Source of the DNA: Castor canadensis
Taxonomy: Eukaryota > Chordata > Mammalia > Rodentia > Castoridae
Direction of reading: 5' to 3'
NCBI RefSeq assembly: GCF_047511655.1
Contig: NC_133394.1
Location: 108,892,343-108,956,342 of the forward strand
Length of the DNA: 64,000 bases
Below are positions 35,797-46,962 of the stretch, piece after piece (position 1 is the stretch's first letter; the number at the start of each line of letters is the position of its first letter). Both the position numbers and the translations under genes were made by a program. The notes under the pieces were generated by a model. It was given only the letters and a program-made list of their open reading frames with translations. It did not search any database and was not told the origin of the DNA.

Positions 35797-36022
35797 TTTT
35801 CTTCTTCTTTTTTTTTTTTTGTCTGTACTTAAGTTTGAACTCAGGGCCTCACACTTGCTGGGCAGGTGCTCTACCATTTGAGCCATGCCTCCAAGCCATA
35901 CTTTGCTTTAGTTACTTTTCAGACAGGGTCTGTCTCTGCCTTTTCACAAGGCAGTCCTTGGACAATGAGGCACCTACTTATGACTCTCAGGTAGCTGGGA
36001 TTATGGGCATGAGCCAAGTATA
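35797..36022 (-). repeat. Composite B1 + ID SINE
   Basis: A T-run at 35810-35820, then the antisense ID-like unit ('gtttgaactcagggcctcac', 'acttgctgggcaggtgctct', 'accatttgagccatgcctcc'), then an antisense B1-like unit ('ttttcagacagggtctgtct', 'aggtagctgggattatgggc', 'atgagcca'). Confidence 0.85.
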
Positions 36023-37318
36023 TTTTACATCCAAAATCTCAATACATCTTAGTGCTCATCATAAAAAATGAACTGAGTCTGAGGAGGGAAATAGATGATT
36101 GGTGCACTGGTGTGGTTCTTGTCTTCTTTCACTCTCAAACTTCACTATGAAAAATTAAAATTCCATTTTGAAACTGCAAGTTACTAAAAATCTGCACATT
36201 TGAGCTGTTTGATTTGTGTGTAACATAAACTGGGATGTCAGGGGAGTTACATTCTACCCTAACTCTGGTTTCTTTTCTTTATGTGGAGCAACCCGCACTA
36301 ACAACTGAACTTAGAACACCTATTCTGGCTTCCAGAGTATAAGAAATTGTGTAAAAGAGTCACTAATATTTAGAAAACTGACCTCCCTTTATTCACACAT
36401 GTAGATAGATATTCACCCTGAAGGGAGGAAGACAGGGAAGTCAAGAGGTGACATGAAGAGAAGACAGCCAGAATCATCAAATACATTTCTTTTGTTAAAC
36501 TTCATGACTGAAGATCCCACTGAGGCTTCCTTCTGGATGTGATGTTTTTGTTTATTTGTTGTATTGTCAGAGAAGTTGGAATGACAAACAAGCCATGACT
36601 TAAAAATTCTTATTCTACTGTTTTTACTTTGTCTCCTGTCAATCTCCAAATGGTTAGGATAAAATTTTATCCTCTCTTTTACTTTTTATTCAAACAGTAG
36701 GAGAATGGAGTACAAGGTAAGACATGTATGTGACTGGGGGCTTTAACTTTAAGCATATAACCAAATAAATTGCCTGCTCAAAATAATTTATTTGGTTTTC
36801 ATGAGAATTAATGCAAATATAAAGTTAATTATAATAAAAATTATTAAATAAAATGTACATATTCCAATAAAAGAATTAACATATTAAAACCATGAGGATG
36901 AAGACAGTATTTTTGTATTAATGTTATACCCAGAGTTTAATTAGAGGATCACTAATTATTCATATACATGAGTGGTTTACCAAAGGTTTGTTTTTCCTTA
37001 TTTTATTGGAACATGAAAGCCTTCAGAATAGCAGAAGTAACATATCATTTTTCTTCCCCAATTTAATTATGAAGCAGAGTAAATAGGAAGCAAATAAATC
37101 TCAATGTTTTTCCATAAATATTATTCCCCTTCACTCTGCTTCAGTATCTGATATAAGTAATTGACTGGTATATTAAGTAATTGGAATCTCAACTCACATA
37201 CATTATGTTTCTTTCTACTCAGCTTATTATGTCGTGCTTTAGATCATTTATTCATTCATATTCTGACAAAAATTCTAGACATTCTTTTTTAACATCGCAT
37301 AGCTTTAATTTAGCAATA
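36023..37318. other. No recognised feature
   Basis: AT-rich. A 78-codon minus frame at 36413-36649 has no recognised homology. Confidence 0.4.
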
Positions 37319-37555
37319 ATAGCTCTTATTTATTGAGCATATAATATGTCTCAATTATACTGTTTACAATTTGAATATGTAATCACTTAATATTTAAAAA
37401 TAGTTACCAGGTATGTCCTATCCTCATTTTATGGATAAAACAAGTAAACACAGAGAGATTAAGGTTTTGCAATTTCTCACTCTTAAGAAGTGGTAGAAAA
37501 GGATTTTAAGGCATGTGACTGACAAATTCTTAGGCATCAGTCCTTACAGCATGCT
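37319..37555 (-). repeat. MIR, near full length
   Basis: The antisense MIR order is clear: 'cttatttattgagcatataa', 'tatgtctcaattatactgtt', 'cctatcctcattttatggat', 'aaacacagagagattaaggt', 'tttgcaatttctcactctta' and 'agaagtggtagaaaaggatt'. One of the best MIR matches in the window. Confidence 0.75.
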
Positions 37556-38943
37556 CCCTTCTATTTCAGCTATGTCACATTACCACAAACATTTTACAAA
37601 CCTTATATATAAAAGTCTGACCCTTATTCCTTGGGGATACACTACTGTTCCATTATGAAGAACACATGAATGAAAAGAAAGTAAAAAAAGTCACCTTTGA
37701 ATCTATTGTAAATGTGATGATATAATTTGTGTATTTGTGTATACATCTTTCTTTTGATCAACAATGATGTTATCTTTTCTATAATTATATACCTCCTCCA
37801 TTAAAAATTCTTGCCCTTGAAACTGTTCTACATCTTATTATCTGTATGTAATATTTTCTGTAAGTTGTTTCTTGTTTTCTCATGTGACTCATGCTAAATT
37901 GATTCTTTTGTTTATCTCTGTCTATCTATCTATCTATCTATCTGTCTACCTATAATTTGAAACTTCACAATGTATCTGAGGGAAAGAATGAGATTTTAAC
38001 CTGTTGTATCCAACATATAATTATCACCTCCATCTTCATTATTGGTATGAAGCTAAAAGGAATGAGAAAGAGCACAAGTGTAGACATTTTACATTAATAA
38101 ATTACCTTAAGAAGTATCTGTACCTACTCCTAATCCCCATTGGATAAGGATGAAGACATTTCCTTTTCTTAATCTTTGGACTACAATGGCTATTGCCTTA
38201 AAAAAAGAAATGCCATTTTGTTTGTATGAAACAGGTATTTTTCTTTTCATGTTTTAAACATTATTTTCACAGAATACAATTCATAAATGTAATATCTATT
38301 TGATTTTTGTCATTATGAATTGCATTTTAACATGTTTCTCATATTACTTGCACCTTGAAATATTTATCTTTGTTCTCATTGTCACTAATGATTGGCTTTG
38401 AGCTTCAGACATAATTGAGCTATAAAAAATCAAAAATATCATTTTGAGAGAAGTAGGTTTCAAAACAAAGAACTGAGGTTACTATATGGCCTTTTTATTG
38501 GCAGTATTTTATGCAACTTTCCCTTAATCTGTAGTCCTTTCAGTTGAAAGTGGAGGAAGATGAAAGAAAAAGTTACCTGCACTACAAGTTTCAAAGTCAA
38601 ATAGAGGCTGGCACTGAGATATTTGCTAGCTAACACCTGGCCCAGAATAGACACAGGGCACTAACAAACCTTTTAGCCATCCAGTGTTTGGAAAGTTAAA
38701 AATATTGAATATTTTATTCTCAAAGTCACATTGAGTTTCAGATAAATTGAAAACACCACAAAGGTCACAATGTTCTACAACCTTCAGAGATCCACAGTCT
38801 AGTCTTTGTTTATTTTGGATACCATCCTGAGAATGTTTTATTGTTCTATATTAAGGATATAGCGTAGAACTTAAAGTGGAGTTCAAGTTACACCACTCAT
38901 AGAAACAAGGTCTTAACTAAATCAGTGTAAATATTCATTTTGG
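37556..38943. other. No recognised gene; short (TCTA)n tract
   Basis: AT-rich sequence with a short tetranucleotide repeat (listed separately). A 64-codon minus frame at 38460-38654 is not recognised. Confidence 0.4.
37919..37952. repeat. (TCTA)n microsatellite
   Basis: About six uninterrupted CTAT units followed by imperfect units (TCTGTCTACCTA). Confidence 0.85.
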
Positions 38944-39545
38944 TTTTATTTTTTTATTGTTATACCGGGGGTACATTGTGATATTTACCAAAGTTCTAAC
39001 CATATATCTTAGTTGAATCCACCCTTTCATCATTCTCTTTTATCCCTCCTCCCTCCTATCCTGGAATACTTTAAACAGGTCTCATTTTTCCATTTTCATA
39101 CATTAGTATATAATATTTCTGCCATATTCACCCTCCTACACCCTTTTCTTATACCCCTCCTTCCCCTTGGTGCCAATCCCCAAACAGGACCGGTTTTACC
39201 CTTCTGTACTCCATTTTTGAAAAAAAAAATCTATCTTTGGTTAAGATAGCTAGTTTCACTGTGACATTTCCTTATATATATATGTATTATATCCCAAATT
39301 AGTTCATCATCTCTATTTTTTTCCTTTCAACCTTAGTCCCTTATGGTGATTTCAACAGTTTTAAAAAGTCTATATTCATATTTGTATAAGAAACACATCA
39401 ACCATATTCACCTTCTTAGCATCTTTCTTTTACCTTCTCTTTTCCCATTAGTGACTTCCCCTTAGTGTAATCTGGTTTTCATAACATTGCTTATATTTGT
39501 ATTGGGTCTATAGTCCACATGTGAGAGAAAACAAGTAGCCTAGAA
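38944..39545 (-). mobile_element. L1 LINE 3' UTR, 5'-truncated, older subfamily
   Basis: Starts with T-rich 'tttatttttttattgttata' and 'ccgggggtacattgtgatat'. Later blocks are 'gacatttccttatatatat' and 'tagtccacatgtgagagaaa', the last being near the ORF2 stop in other copies. No ORF2 body remains. The related short copy is at 12118-12286. Confidence 0.65.
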
Positions 39546-39887
39546 AAGAGGTAGAACATTTAATATCTTAGTTGGGGTACATCCAGATAATCTCATTCTT
39601 TAGATTTTTACCACAAGAGTATCAAGGGAGTAGAGGGTTAAATTTATGGGACAGAAGGTAGGCAAAAAGAAAACATTAAAAATACTATAAGGTTAAGTTG
39701 CTTTTCACACACAATAAATTTATGGCATCCCAGTAAAAACTGGAGCAGGGCTAAAAATGGAGAAGACCTTTTCAGCTCTGAGAATAAATTCTCTAGGCTA
39801 GTAAAATAAATTTGTCCTTTAAAAACTAGTCTGTATTTATATTTATTTATGTTTTGATTCTTTTGTTCTCTTTTTAAATGTTTATTA
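39546..39887. other. No recognised feature
   Basis: AT-rich spacer; nothing recognised. Confidence 0.4.
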
Positions 39888-39987
39888 AGGATTTTTTTTC
39901 TCTTTTTTGGCAGTACTGGGATTTGAACCCAGGGCTTTGTATTTGCTAGTCCAGAGCTCTACCACCTGAGCCACTCTACCAGCCCTA
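39888..39987 (-). repeat. ID-like SINE
   Basis: A T-run, then the antisense ID unit 'ggcagtactgggatttgaac', 'ccagggctttgtatttgcta', 'gtccagagctctaccacctg', 'agccactctaccagccc'. Well preserved, no B1 part attached. Confidence 0.85.
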
Positions 39988-40469
39988 ATTATTTATTAAA
40001 TTTCATGTTTATTTGTTTAAAGTTCTCAGCTGATTGTGATGAACCAAAATTAAACTAAAAGTACACATAGGATAAAAATTGATATCCACACTTCAAAGTG
40101 AAAGGTTGTGCCCCTGAGGTGCCTGGTTACTGGGAATCAAATATGACTGCTACAAAAAGAGAGTGTTTCACTCTGAGAAATCACAGATTAAGGACTGATA
40201 AATCTCACTTCAAGATTATGATTTTAAAATTAAAGAGCAGAAAGCTAATTCCTCCTACAGAGAATGAGACAATTTTTCTTATGCACACAGATATGTGTAA
40301 AGACAGTATAAAGAAACTTTTGATAATTACCATAATTTGAATGACATTTTGGTGAAATGTACTTACAATTTTTTAAATCCATTGATACCCAATGGATTTG
40401 GTATGTTTTATTCCATTTGCTTGAAGAATCACCAAGAGGAATTTTATTAATTCTCTAATTGAGATTAAT
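39988..40469. other. No recognised feature
   Basis: AT-rich. An 80-codon plus frame at 40098-40340 is not recognised. Confidence 0.4.
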
Positions 40470-40485
40470 CTAGGCTACATTTCTT
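40470..40485 (+). repeat. Target-site duplication, left copy (16 bp)
   Basis: CTAGGCTACATTTCTT, repeated exactly at 41788-41803, flanks the UBE2V2 retrocopy. Confidence 0.96.
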
Positions 40486-40514
40486 TTTTTTTTTATTGAA
40501 GACACATTCCACAT

Positions 40515-40520
40515 TTTATT
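40515..40520 (-). promoter_or_regulatory. Polyadenylation signal of the UBE2V2 retrocopy
   Basis: TTTATT on the plus strand is AATAAA on the minus strand, about 20 bases upstream of the A-tail. It shows that the copied mRNA used a normal polyadenylation site. Confidence 0.85.
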
Positions 40521-41636
40521 TACATGTTAAGACTATCTTGAATCTCAAGACCATATATCATCCATACACCTATTTCCTTTTCGTTGACTTAAATGCATGG
40601 TTTATTAAACAAAGACCATAAACAAATATTTATCATGTCTGTTACATATAACACACAGGAACATCTTTTAACAGAAATTCATTGATCCCCCAACATCTTT
40701 TTATTATAAATACAGGTATCAAAACAATCCTGAACATACTGTCGATACTACTAGTAGTCAGCGCCCACACTGCTTCAAAAATTAACACAATTTGTGACAA
40801 TATTTATTGTATCTGCTACTTAACCAATTTTATTGCAGCTCTTTCACTAAGCTGTATAAAGCATGCCATGTCTGTTTTTCCTTCTTGAGATTTTATGTTT
40901 CAGAAGCACACGTTTCTCACACTTCTTGCCATGCTTTCATCTTGTAAACCTGAATTCTATTTCTAGTACTCCCAGTTCATGTTTAAATGACAGTGCCTTA
41001 ATAAGAAAGAAAAATTCTGCTGCCTTTTTCCTCCCATTACCCGAAAACATAATGGGTGTACATATATTAAATATATTCTTACAGATGTCCAGGTCATGTT
41101 TACCAGCTGGAATTCTCTTACTTAATGTGTGGATATTTTGCATTGTGATATTTAATCAAGACACTAATATGAGTAGAAGGTTGTTGATTTAAGACAAATT
41201 TGAGATCTACTAAAATTAATTGTTGTATGTTTGTCCTTCTGGTGGCTGTGGAAGCTTCATATTTTCTTTGGACATCATTAGACGTCTTAGCTCTTGAAGT
41301 ACAACTTTAATGCTATATGAATTTTGCCATTTTGCTAACACTGGTATGCTCCGTGCGTCCACCATTCCACTGGAATTATTTATTCCATTCATATTAATTT
41401 TTGTTACAAATCTAACTGATGGAGGAGCTTCTGGATATTTAGGTCCACATTCTACTTTCAGGCTATATATTCTGTTTTCATAATTTGTCCTTGGTGGCCC
41501 AATAATCATGCCTGTCCACCTTGTAAGTGTCGTATCTTCATCATCTTCAAGGCCCCAGCTAACCGTACCATCACCTACTCCTTTTTGTCCTTTTCAAGCT
41601 CTTCCAACAAGCGAAAATTACGAGGAACTTTAGCTC

Positions 41637-41743
41637 CAAGATTGCTTTGGACAGTTTCAGTTAGCATGGCCATTTTTACCTCCACAAAGTATTACAAATA
41701 AATATTTCATGTTACAGTGTAATGTGTTATCCTGAATAGTGTC
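41637..41743 (-). other. Retained alternative exon-like segment in the UBE2V2 retrocopy
   Basis: 107 bp between the exon 1-derived part (ending ACAG) and the next coding part (starting GAGCTAAAGTTCC). It contains a TAA in the frame of the normal ATG, and a new ATG (41671-41673, followed by GCC ATG) that runs through the junction in frame with the rest of the protein. It has no tail or duplication of its own, so inclusion in the parental mRNA is more likely than a later insertion. Confidence 0.65.
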
Positions 41744-41787
41744 CTGTGGAGACCGCCATCTTCTCCTGCAGCCTGATGCAGCAGCCC

Positions 41788-41803
41788 CTAGGCTACATTT
41801 CTT
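41788..41803 (+). repeat. Target-site duplication, right copy (16 bp)
   Basis: Exact copy of 40470-40485, marking the 5' junction of the minus-strand retrocopy. Confidence 0.96.
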
Positions 41804-43544
41804 ATTCATTTTTATGAATTTGGTGTTGAGAGCAACATTGGCCACCTGATTTGGGTCTTGAGAAGCATACCTTGAACTGCACAGAACAGCCCAAGGTGCA
41901 TCTTATTTATTGATACCAGGATTTAATTGGCAAGATACTTCAAAGGAAGGAATTGGGACATCAGAATGAATCTAGGGATGAATATAAGGTACATAAATAC
42001 TATAGTGCAAGAGGAGCTGATGGTGAAAAGGCCAGGTCTAGTAAAGACAAATGTCTATGAAAAGTCTGATTTCTCTGAGTCATACAGCAAGAGAAGAATA
42101 GAACTGGGAAGACTTTGATTGAATAACTGTCTGTGAAAGAATAAAAATAACAACAAACAATGCAAGTCTAACCCAGAAACAAGAAAAGAAGGAAACAGTG
42201 GAAATTTACTAAATTGTCATATAGTATAAGGAAAGTTTGACAAGGTTTTCCAAAAGGCTTCAAACCAATTTTTCCCTTCAAGAGACTCCTATGTTCCCCA
42301 GGAATGTTCTGCTTTGTATCCTAGCCATGCTCACTCTTTGGTTAGGAGAAGCCTACTAGAAGCAAACTCTCAATGCTATATATGGTCAAAGGTTTCAAAC
42401 CACAGCAACTGGGCTCCTAGGTTCATTATGGTTGAAGTTGGAAGTCTGTCAGGTACATTCTTAATGGCCTCCTATAAAAGGAGGAGAGGACAAACTAAAT
42501 GTTTTCAATAAATATTTACCAAATAGTAAGGATTTCATGTAAATAATTATTTTTAATGCATAAAGTAGCCATTTAAGATAACAATATATCACAATTTTCA
42601 AGATGACAAATCATAGGAATGGGAAAAGAAAATAATTGGTTCAAAACCATATGCCAGTTAGTTAAATTTCAAGCCTACATTGAACTTCTCAAATTGAGTG
42701 GCTGAATGATGAGAAAATAGTTAAAGAGAGACAGAGAGAGACAGAGAGAGAGAGAGAAGATTTCTGAAGATTTGTTTAAAAACTCTAGTTTTATTTTTTC
42801 AACTATATTCTATGAAGCTTTCTAGGAATTTTTTTTTCTTTTTGAGAAAAGAGGTTCTATTCTCTCACTCTCACTCTCCAATCTTTAATTTGCATTAAAT
42901 GTAAAATATTTGTGAGTTTTTAAAACCATGAGACCATCCCTGAAATCTTAAAAGAATTAAAATATTCTTTTAATATAATTGCTGGATGGTGGTTCTGGCA
43001 GTTTTCTAAGATTTTCTATTAGGAATAATTTTTAACAATTTAAAAAGTATTTTAAAAACTTAGGAGTTTGAAAACCTCCTAAAGTATTAGTTTACCCAGC
43101 AAATCTACATAGAACTTTTATGAAAAGAATGACAATGCAACAAAAATTATGTTCAAAATACTTTTTTAAGCACAGCAATTTGTACTAATTTATAGAATGA
43201 ATAGACAACTTTTGAACAGATTATAATAAGCAATCATTGGGAATTTTGCATATTCTTCTGCTAAAAGCAATACCTATTTAAAAACAATCTCTTTCCAGAC
43301 CTTTAACTAGACTCGAATGTTTAACTGAGTTATGAATAATTATAGGTAAGTAAAATTGTATTGCATGTAACCTTTTAGAAATAGTTTAGAATTGTATAAA
43401 CTAGATAAGAGAATACTTATGTGAGCAATTAAAATGAATTACAAGGCAGTGGAGGAATGACTTACGTTTAGTACAGTCAAAGCCAGGAAGGAAGAAACTG
43501 TGTAGAGTACAATGGATGTGTGCTCTCCAACAGTGAATCACTTG
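41804..43544. other. No recognised gene; (GA)n tract inside
   Basis: AT-rich sequence with short unassigned frames (41927-42118, 42314-42511). A simple repeat at 42724-42760 is listed separately. Confidence 0.4.
42724..42760. repeat. (GA)n/(GACA) microsatellite
   Basis: AGAGAGACAGAGAGAGACAG followed by a pure GA run. Confidence 0.85.
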
Positions 43545-43700
43545 CATTTGAATGCTGAATCATAGCCACATGCTCTTGGGCAATGTACTTTAGTCTTCTA
43601 TGCAGAGTTTAATGAACTGTAAAAGAAAAACAAAAGACTTCTTAAGATTTCTGAGATGATAGGTGAGTATTTAGAAAGATATCTAGAACATAGAGTCAAT
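43545..43700 (+). repeat. MIR
   Basis: 'cttgcatttgaatgctgaat', 'cacatgctcttgggcaatgt' and 'actttagtcttctatgcaga', then 'tgagatgataggtgagtatt' and 'tatctagaacatag', follow the MIR forward order (gtgaccttgggcaagttactt ... gcctagaacagtgcc). Confidence 0.6.
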
Positions 43701-46164
43701 CAATGCATATTATTCTTAGAACTATTTTTGTGTATTTTAGGAAGCAATGCAGTTTTAACAAAAAAGGAAAAAGAACTCATGTTGAATTTTAAATAGCAAT
43801 AGGATCAGCTAGTCAAATATTTTTGAAAGGCTACAAAAGCAATGCTTTGCTACAAATTTCTTTGGAAAAAAGTTTTTTTAAAGAAGGTTAATAACATTGA
43901 CAAAGTATTTAATTTTTATCCTAAATTTAGTACTCAATATCTGTCTAACTTTGGCATGTCATAGTTCTATGAATTCCACTATGCATTTCACATCAAGACA
44001 TTTTCATTCTTTTTCCTGGCTCTCAAGTAGACTTATTTTAAAAAAGCAAAATAAAGCTCTTCCCATTGTTCAAAACCAGTATTGTTATTTTATTTTTATT
44101 CAGTTCTGTGCTAAATCATCCATGCTATCACTCAATGTATTAAGTAAAGACAAATGCTAACTGCTGTCAGATATATGGCACATTATCAATGTTATTCAGC
44201 AAAGTACCACTCAGAGATGCACCTTTATAGCCAAAAACAATTAGGTTTATCATTATCTTCAATTGAGAGGACTACACACTATGAAAAACTTGGATCACCT
44301 TAGTAAAGGAATGTTAAGGAAAGGTTGTTATAGGATTTGATATTGTGATAGGTGATGGGGGAGGACTTAAAGATGCAATTTTTACTTTAGATCAAACGTT
44401 GTCAGTACTCAGGAGCATTCCTTGACTGGGTATTTTAACCATATCCTAACACTATATATATATTTATATGTGTGTGTCTGTGTGTCTGTGTGCACGTAAG
44501 GATTCACTAGGTGGAATCCCACAATACGCAGTCTTCAATCTAGAGAATAAGTAAAGTTAGCTCAGGCCAAAACTCAATTCCAGGGAAACTGCTGATGTAA
44601 GCCACAGCATCCAAAGGTTGAAAAAGCTGTAATTTTGATGTAGAAAGAGAAGAGAAGAAGGTTGTCCCAGATAGAGAGAGCAAATTCATCTTTGCTTTCC
44701 CATTTTGTTCTATCAAGTCCCTGGGTGACTGGCTATTGTCCACAGTGAATGTGTAGTGTTCTAGCTCAACTCACCAATTCACTGACCAATGTCTTCCAAA
44801 AATGTTTTCATAGTCACATCCAAAAACAATGCCTGAGCAGTTATCTTGGATCCCCTTAATCTGGTTAAATTAACAACTAAAATTAACCATGACACATAAG
44901 ATTATAGAGCAGGCTTGCACTTTTTCTAATTTCATCATGGACATGTTGGTGTCTTTGATGATTCTGGAGAATTGTTTATGGTCAAAGGGAGCACACAGTC
45001 TAGCTGTGAAAGGTAGGAAAACTGATAATAAAACAAAAGCCTTGATATTAGCACAAATTTCCCTGGTATCAGGGAAAGATTTTGTATTTCTTAAATCCAA
45101 ACAGAAGGTCTTAACAGCATGTATCTAAGTGATCTACATACCTGGGATTTATCAGCTTAAAAGTATCAAGCATGTGCTATTTCAAAGTTTCTGTGTGTTT
45201 GATATTTGGAAGTGGTATAGGTAGGTGCTTATGACTCAAACTCTCATGATTTTGTAAGAAAGTTGGGTGTCAATGTTGTAACCAGTGGAAGACTTCTTTG
45301 GGGTTAGAAGTATGTACTTCAAAAATGACTGACATGGCTGGTGACGAAACATCTCAGGTTCTCACCTTGTGGGTCCATCAACAGGTTTGCTTAAGTGTCC
45401 TCAAAATAAATCTTCCCAAGAGAAAGGGATCCCATAATAAAGATGCAACAACTTTACTGATCTATCTTTAGAAATGACACTGCCTGTTCCTATTGGTTAA
45501 CCAGTCAGCCCCATACATTGCAAGAGCGTCATGTAAAATATGTGTATACCAAGATGTAAGGATCTTCATGGCTATCTTCAAACTATTTACTACATGTGTT
45601 CAAAAAATATGTAATTCAAGAGAGCATATGATTTGTGTCATACAGCAATAGATAGTTTAAAAAGCAGTTATAAAGTGGCATTAAACAAAGTATAGAATCA
45701 TTTGAATAAGCCATAGAAAATGAGTCTAGACAAAATAACAGGAAACCTCTGTGTTTAAGCAGCCAGAGGATTCAGTCTGTACAGGATTCGTTTGGTATAA
45801 CCTAGAAAATGTCTAAGTTTAAAAATGAAAAGAGTGACAGACAATAAAGAGGACCAACTAAAGATACTGCATTTACTGCTGACTTTATAGTGTCAGTAAT
45901 GAGGAAACCAAAACAACTTCACATGAGAAATAAAAGATTCATAAAGAACTTATCCTAATGACTTAAAGACATACAACATCTACTGATGGCATTAACTGTT
46001 CTGCTACCTGTGCCTAAGTCTTGTATGAAAACTATGAACACAAAACATTAATTACTGGAAAAGGAATTGAGACATTCCATTAGAAATATGTTTTTGCCTT
46101 CTACTTGAAGAGAATTGATGATGTTGTATGAAGGTACATTTTAGCTGCTCAGAATCAAAGAAAC
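43701..46164. other. No recognised gene; traces of old LTR sequence
   Basis: A (TA)/(TG) tract lies at 44453-44498. Near 44840-44895 'ctggttaaattaacaactaa' followed by 'aattaaccatgacaca' resembles the end of a rodent LTR-type repeat, but the match is short. Frames of 67-87 codons on both strands are not recognised. Confidence 0.35.
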
Positions 46165-46272
46165 ATTTTTATTTATTTAATTTTGATGGGCCTGGGGTTT
46201 TGACATAGGATTTCATGCCGGCATCCTCCCAAGAAGCTAGGATTGCAGGTGTGAATCACGAAGGCCTGGCTA
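46165..46272 (-). repeat. B1-like SINE fragment
   Basis: 'tgggcctggggttttgacat', 'catcctcccaagaagctagg' and 'attgcaggtgtgaatcacga' match the antisense B1 right half. The left end is decayed. Confidence 0.55.
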
Positions 46273-46920
46273 AAGAAATATTTTTATTAAAGAATATAGT
46301 TGAACAGAAAGCTTATCTCAAAATCATAAATCTTGTTCAAAAATGTGGAAACTTATATTTATTTTACTAGTAAATACATTAATACCATGGAACATGAGCA
46401 AGAGAAGAGGGAAGAAAACAACATCAAAGACCAAATTATTTTCATTAATTCCTGAGCACTGACAGATTATTTTAAATACAATGTTATTTAAATATGTAAA
46501 ATAAAAACATTAAGTGTAAATTCAGACCTTGTATAAAATGAACAAAATGAAGCATTCATCCTGCAACACAAAAAGAACTCAGAGAGTAACTAACAATCTA
46601 AAAGCATACGATGCTTAGAAATAGAACTGCTTATAAAATAAAAATTATAAGGCACCCCATATCCCTTGAAATGCATACCTTCAGTGAGTCAAGTCCTCTA
46701 TTACTTCCTTCATTCACAAAACTGGAATTCCTCTGATGCTGCATTCATAGCATCATTTGGCCACCAGAAAAGTAAATGCTTCATAAATTATCTTCTTTTC
46801 ATAACAGCTTTTCAGAGTTAAACTGTTTTTTCCTGCTAAAATAATTGAAATAAAGGTACACAGAAGATATCATAATGGCATGATTTTAATTTCCTCTAAC
46901 CTGTTGATGCAGACCATCCA

Positions 46921-46962
46921 ACCACACACACACACACACACACACATACACACACACAGAGC
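46921..46962. repeat. (CA)n microsatellite
   Basis: About 12 CA units, one TA interruption, then five more. Confidence 0.9.

Larger units (their letters stand above)
40486..41787 (-). pseudogene. UBE2V2: Processed UBE2V2 pseudogene (retrocopy) with an extra 107-bp exon-like segment
   Basis: Intronless minus-strand copy of UBE2V2 (MMS2), the catalytically inactive E2 variant that pairs with UBE2N to build K63-linked ubiquitin chains. It has a 28-base 5' UTR, an ATG at 41757-41759 followed by codons for MAVSTG, a coding part ending at TAA 41216-41218, a 730-base 3' UTR, an AATAAA signal at 40515-40520 and a tail at 40486-40495. The last 97 codons are open and match UBE2V2 rather than UBE2V1 ([20 protein letters not shown], end QTYNN). 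It is dead for three reasons. A 107-bp segment (41637-41743) splits the MAVSTG codons from the VKVPRNF codons and brings an in-frame TAA. A one-base deletion near 41594 shifts LEELEEGQKG. The shifted frame stops at TAG 41575-41577. The 107-bp segment lies where I expect the exon 1/2 junction (ACAG|GA). The perfect target-site duplication indicates a recent L1-mediated copy. Confidence 0.96.

Noticed and set aside
41216..41509. Intact 97-codon UBE2V2 frame as a functional gene
   Set aside because: It lacks the first third of the protein, upstream codons are broken by a stop, a frameshift and the 107-bp segment, and the locus has a poly(A) tail and duplication typical of a retrocopy.
46921..46962. 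CRISPR-like or other structured array
   Set aside because: It is a plain CA dinucleotide microsatellite. No spaced direct repeats of CRISPR type occur anywhere in the window.
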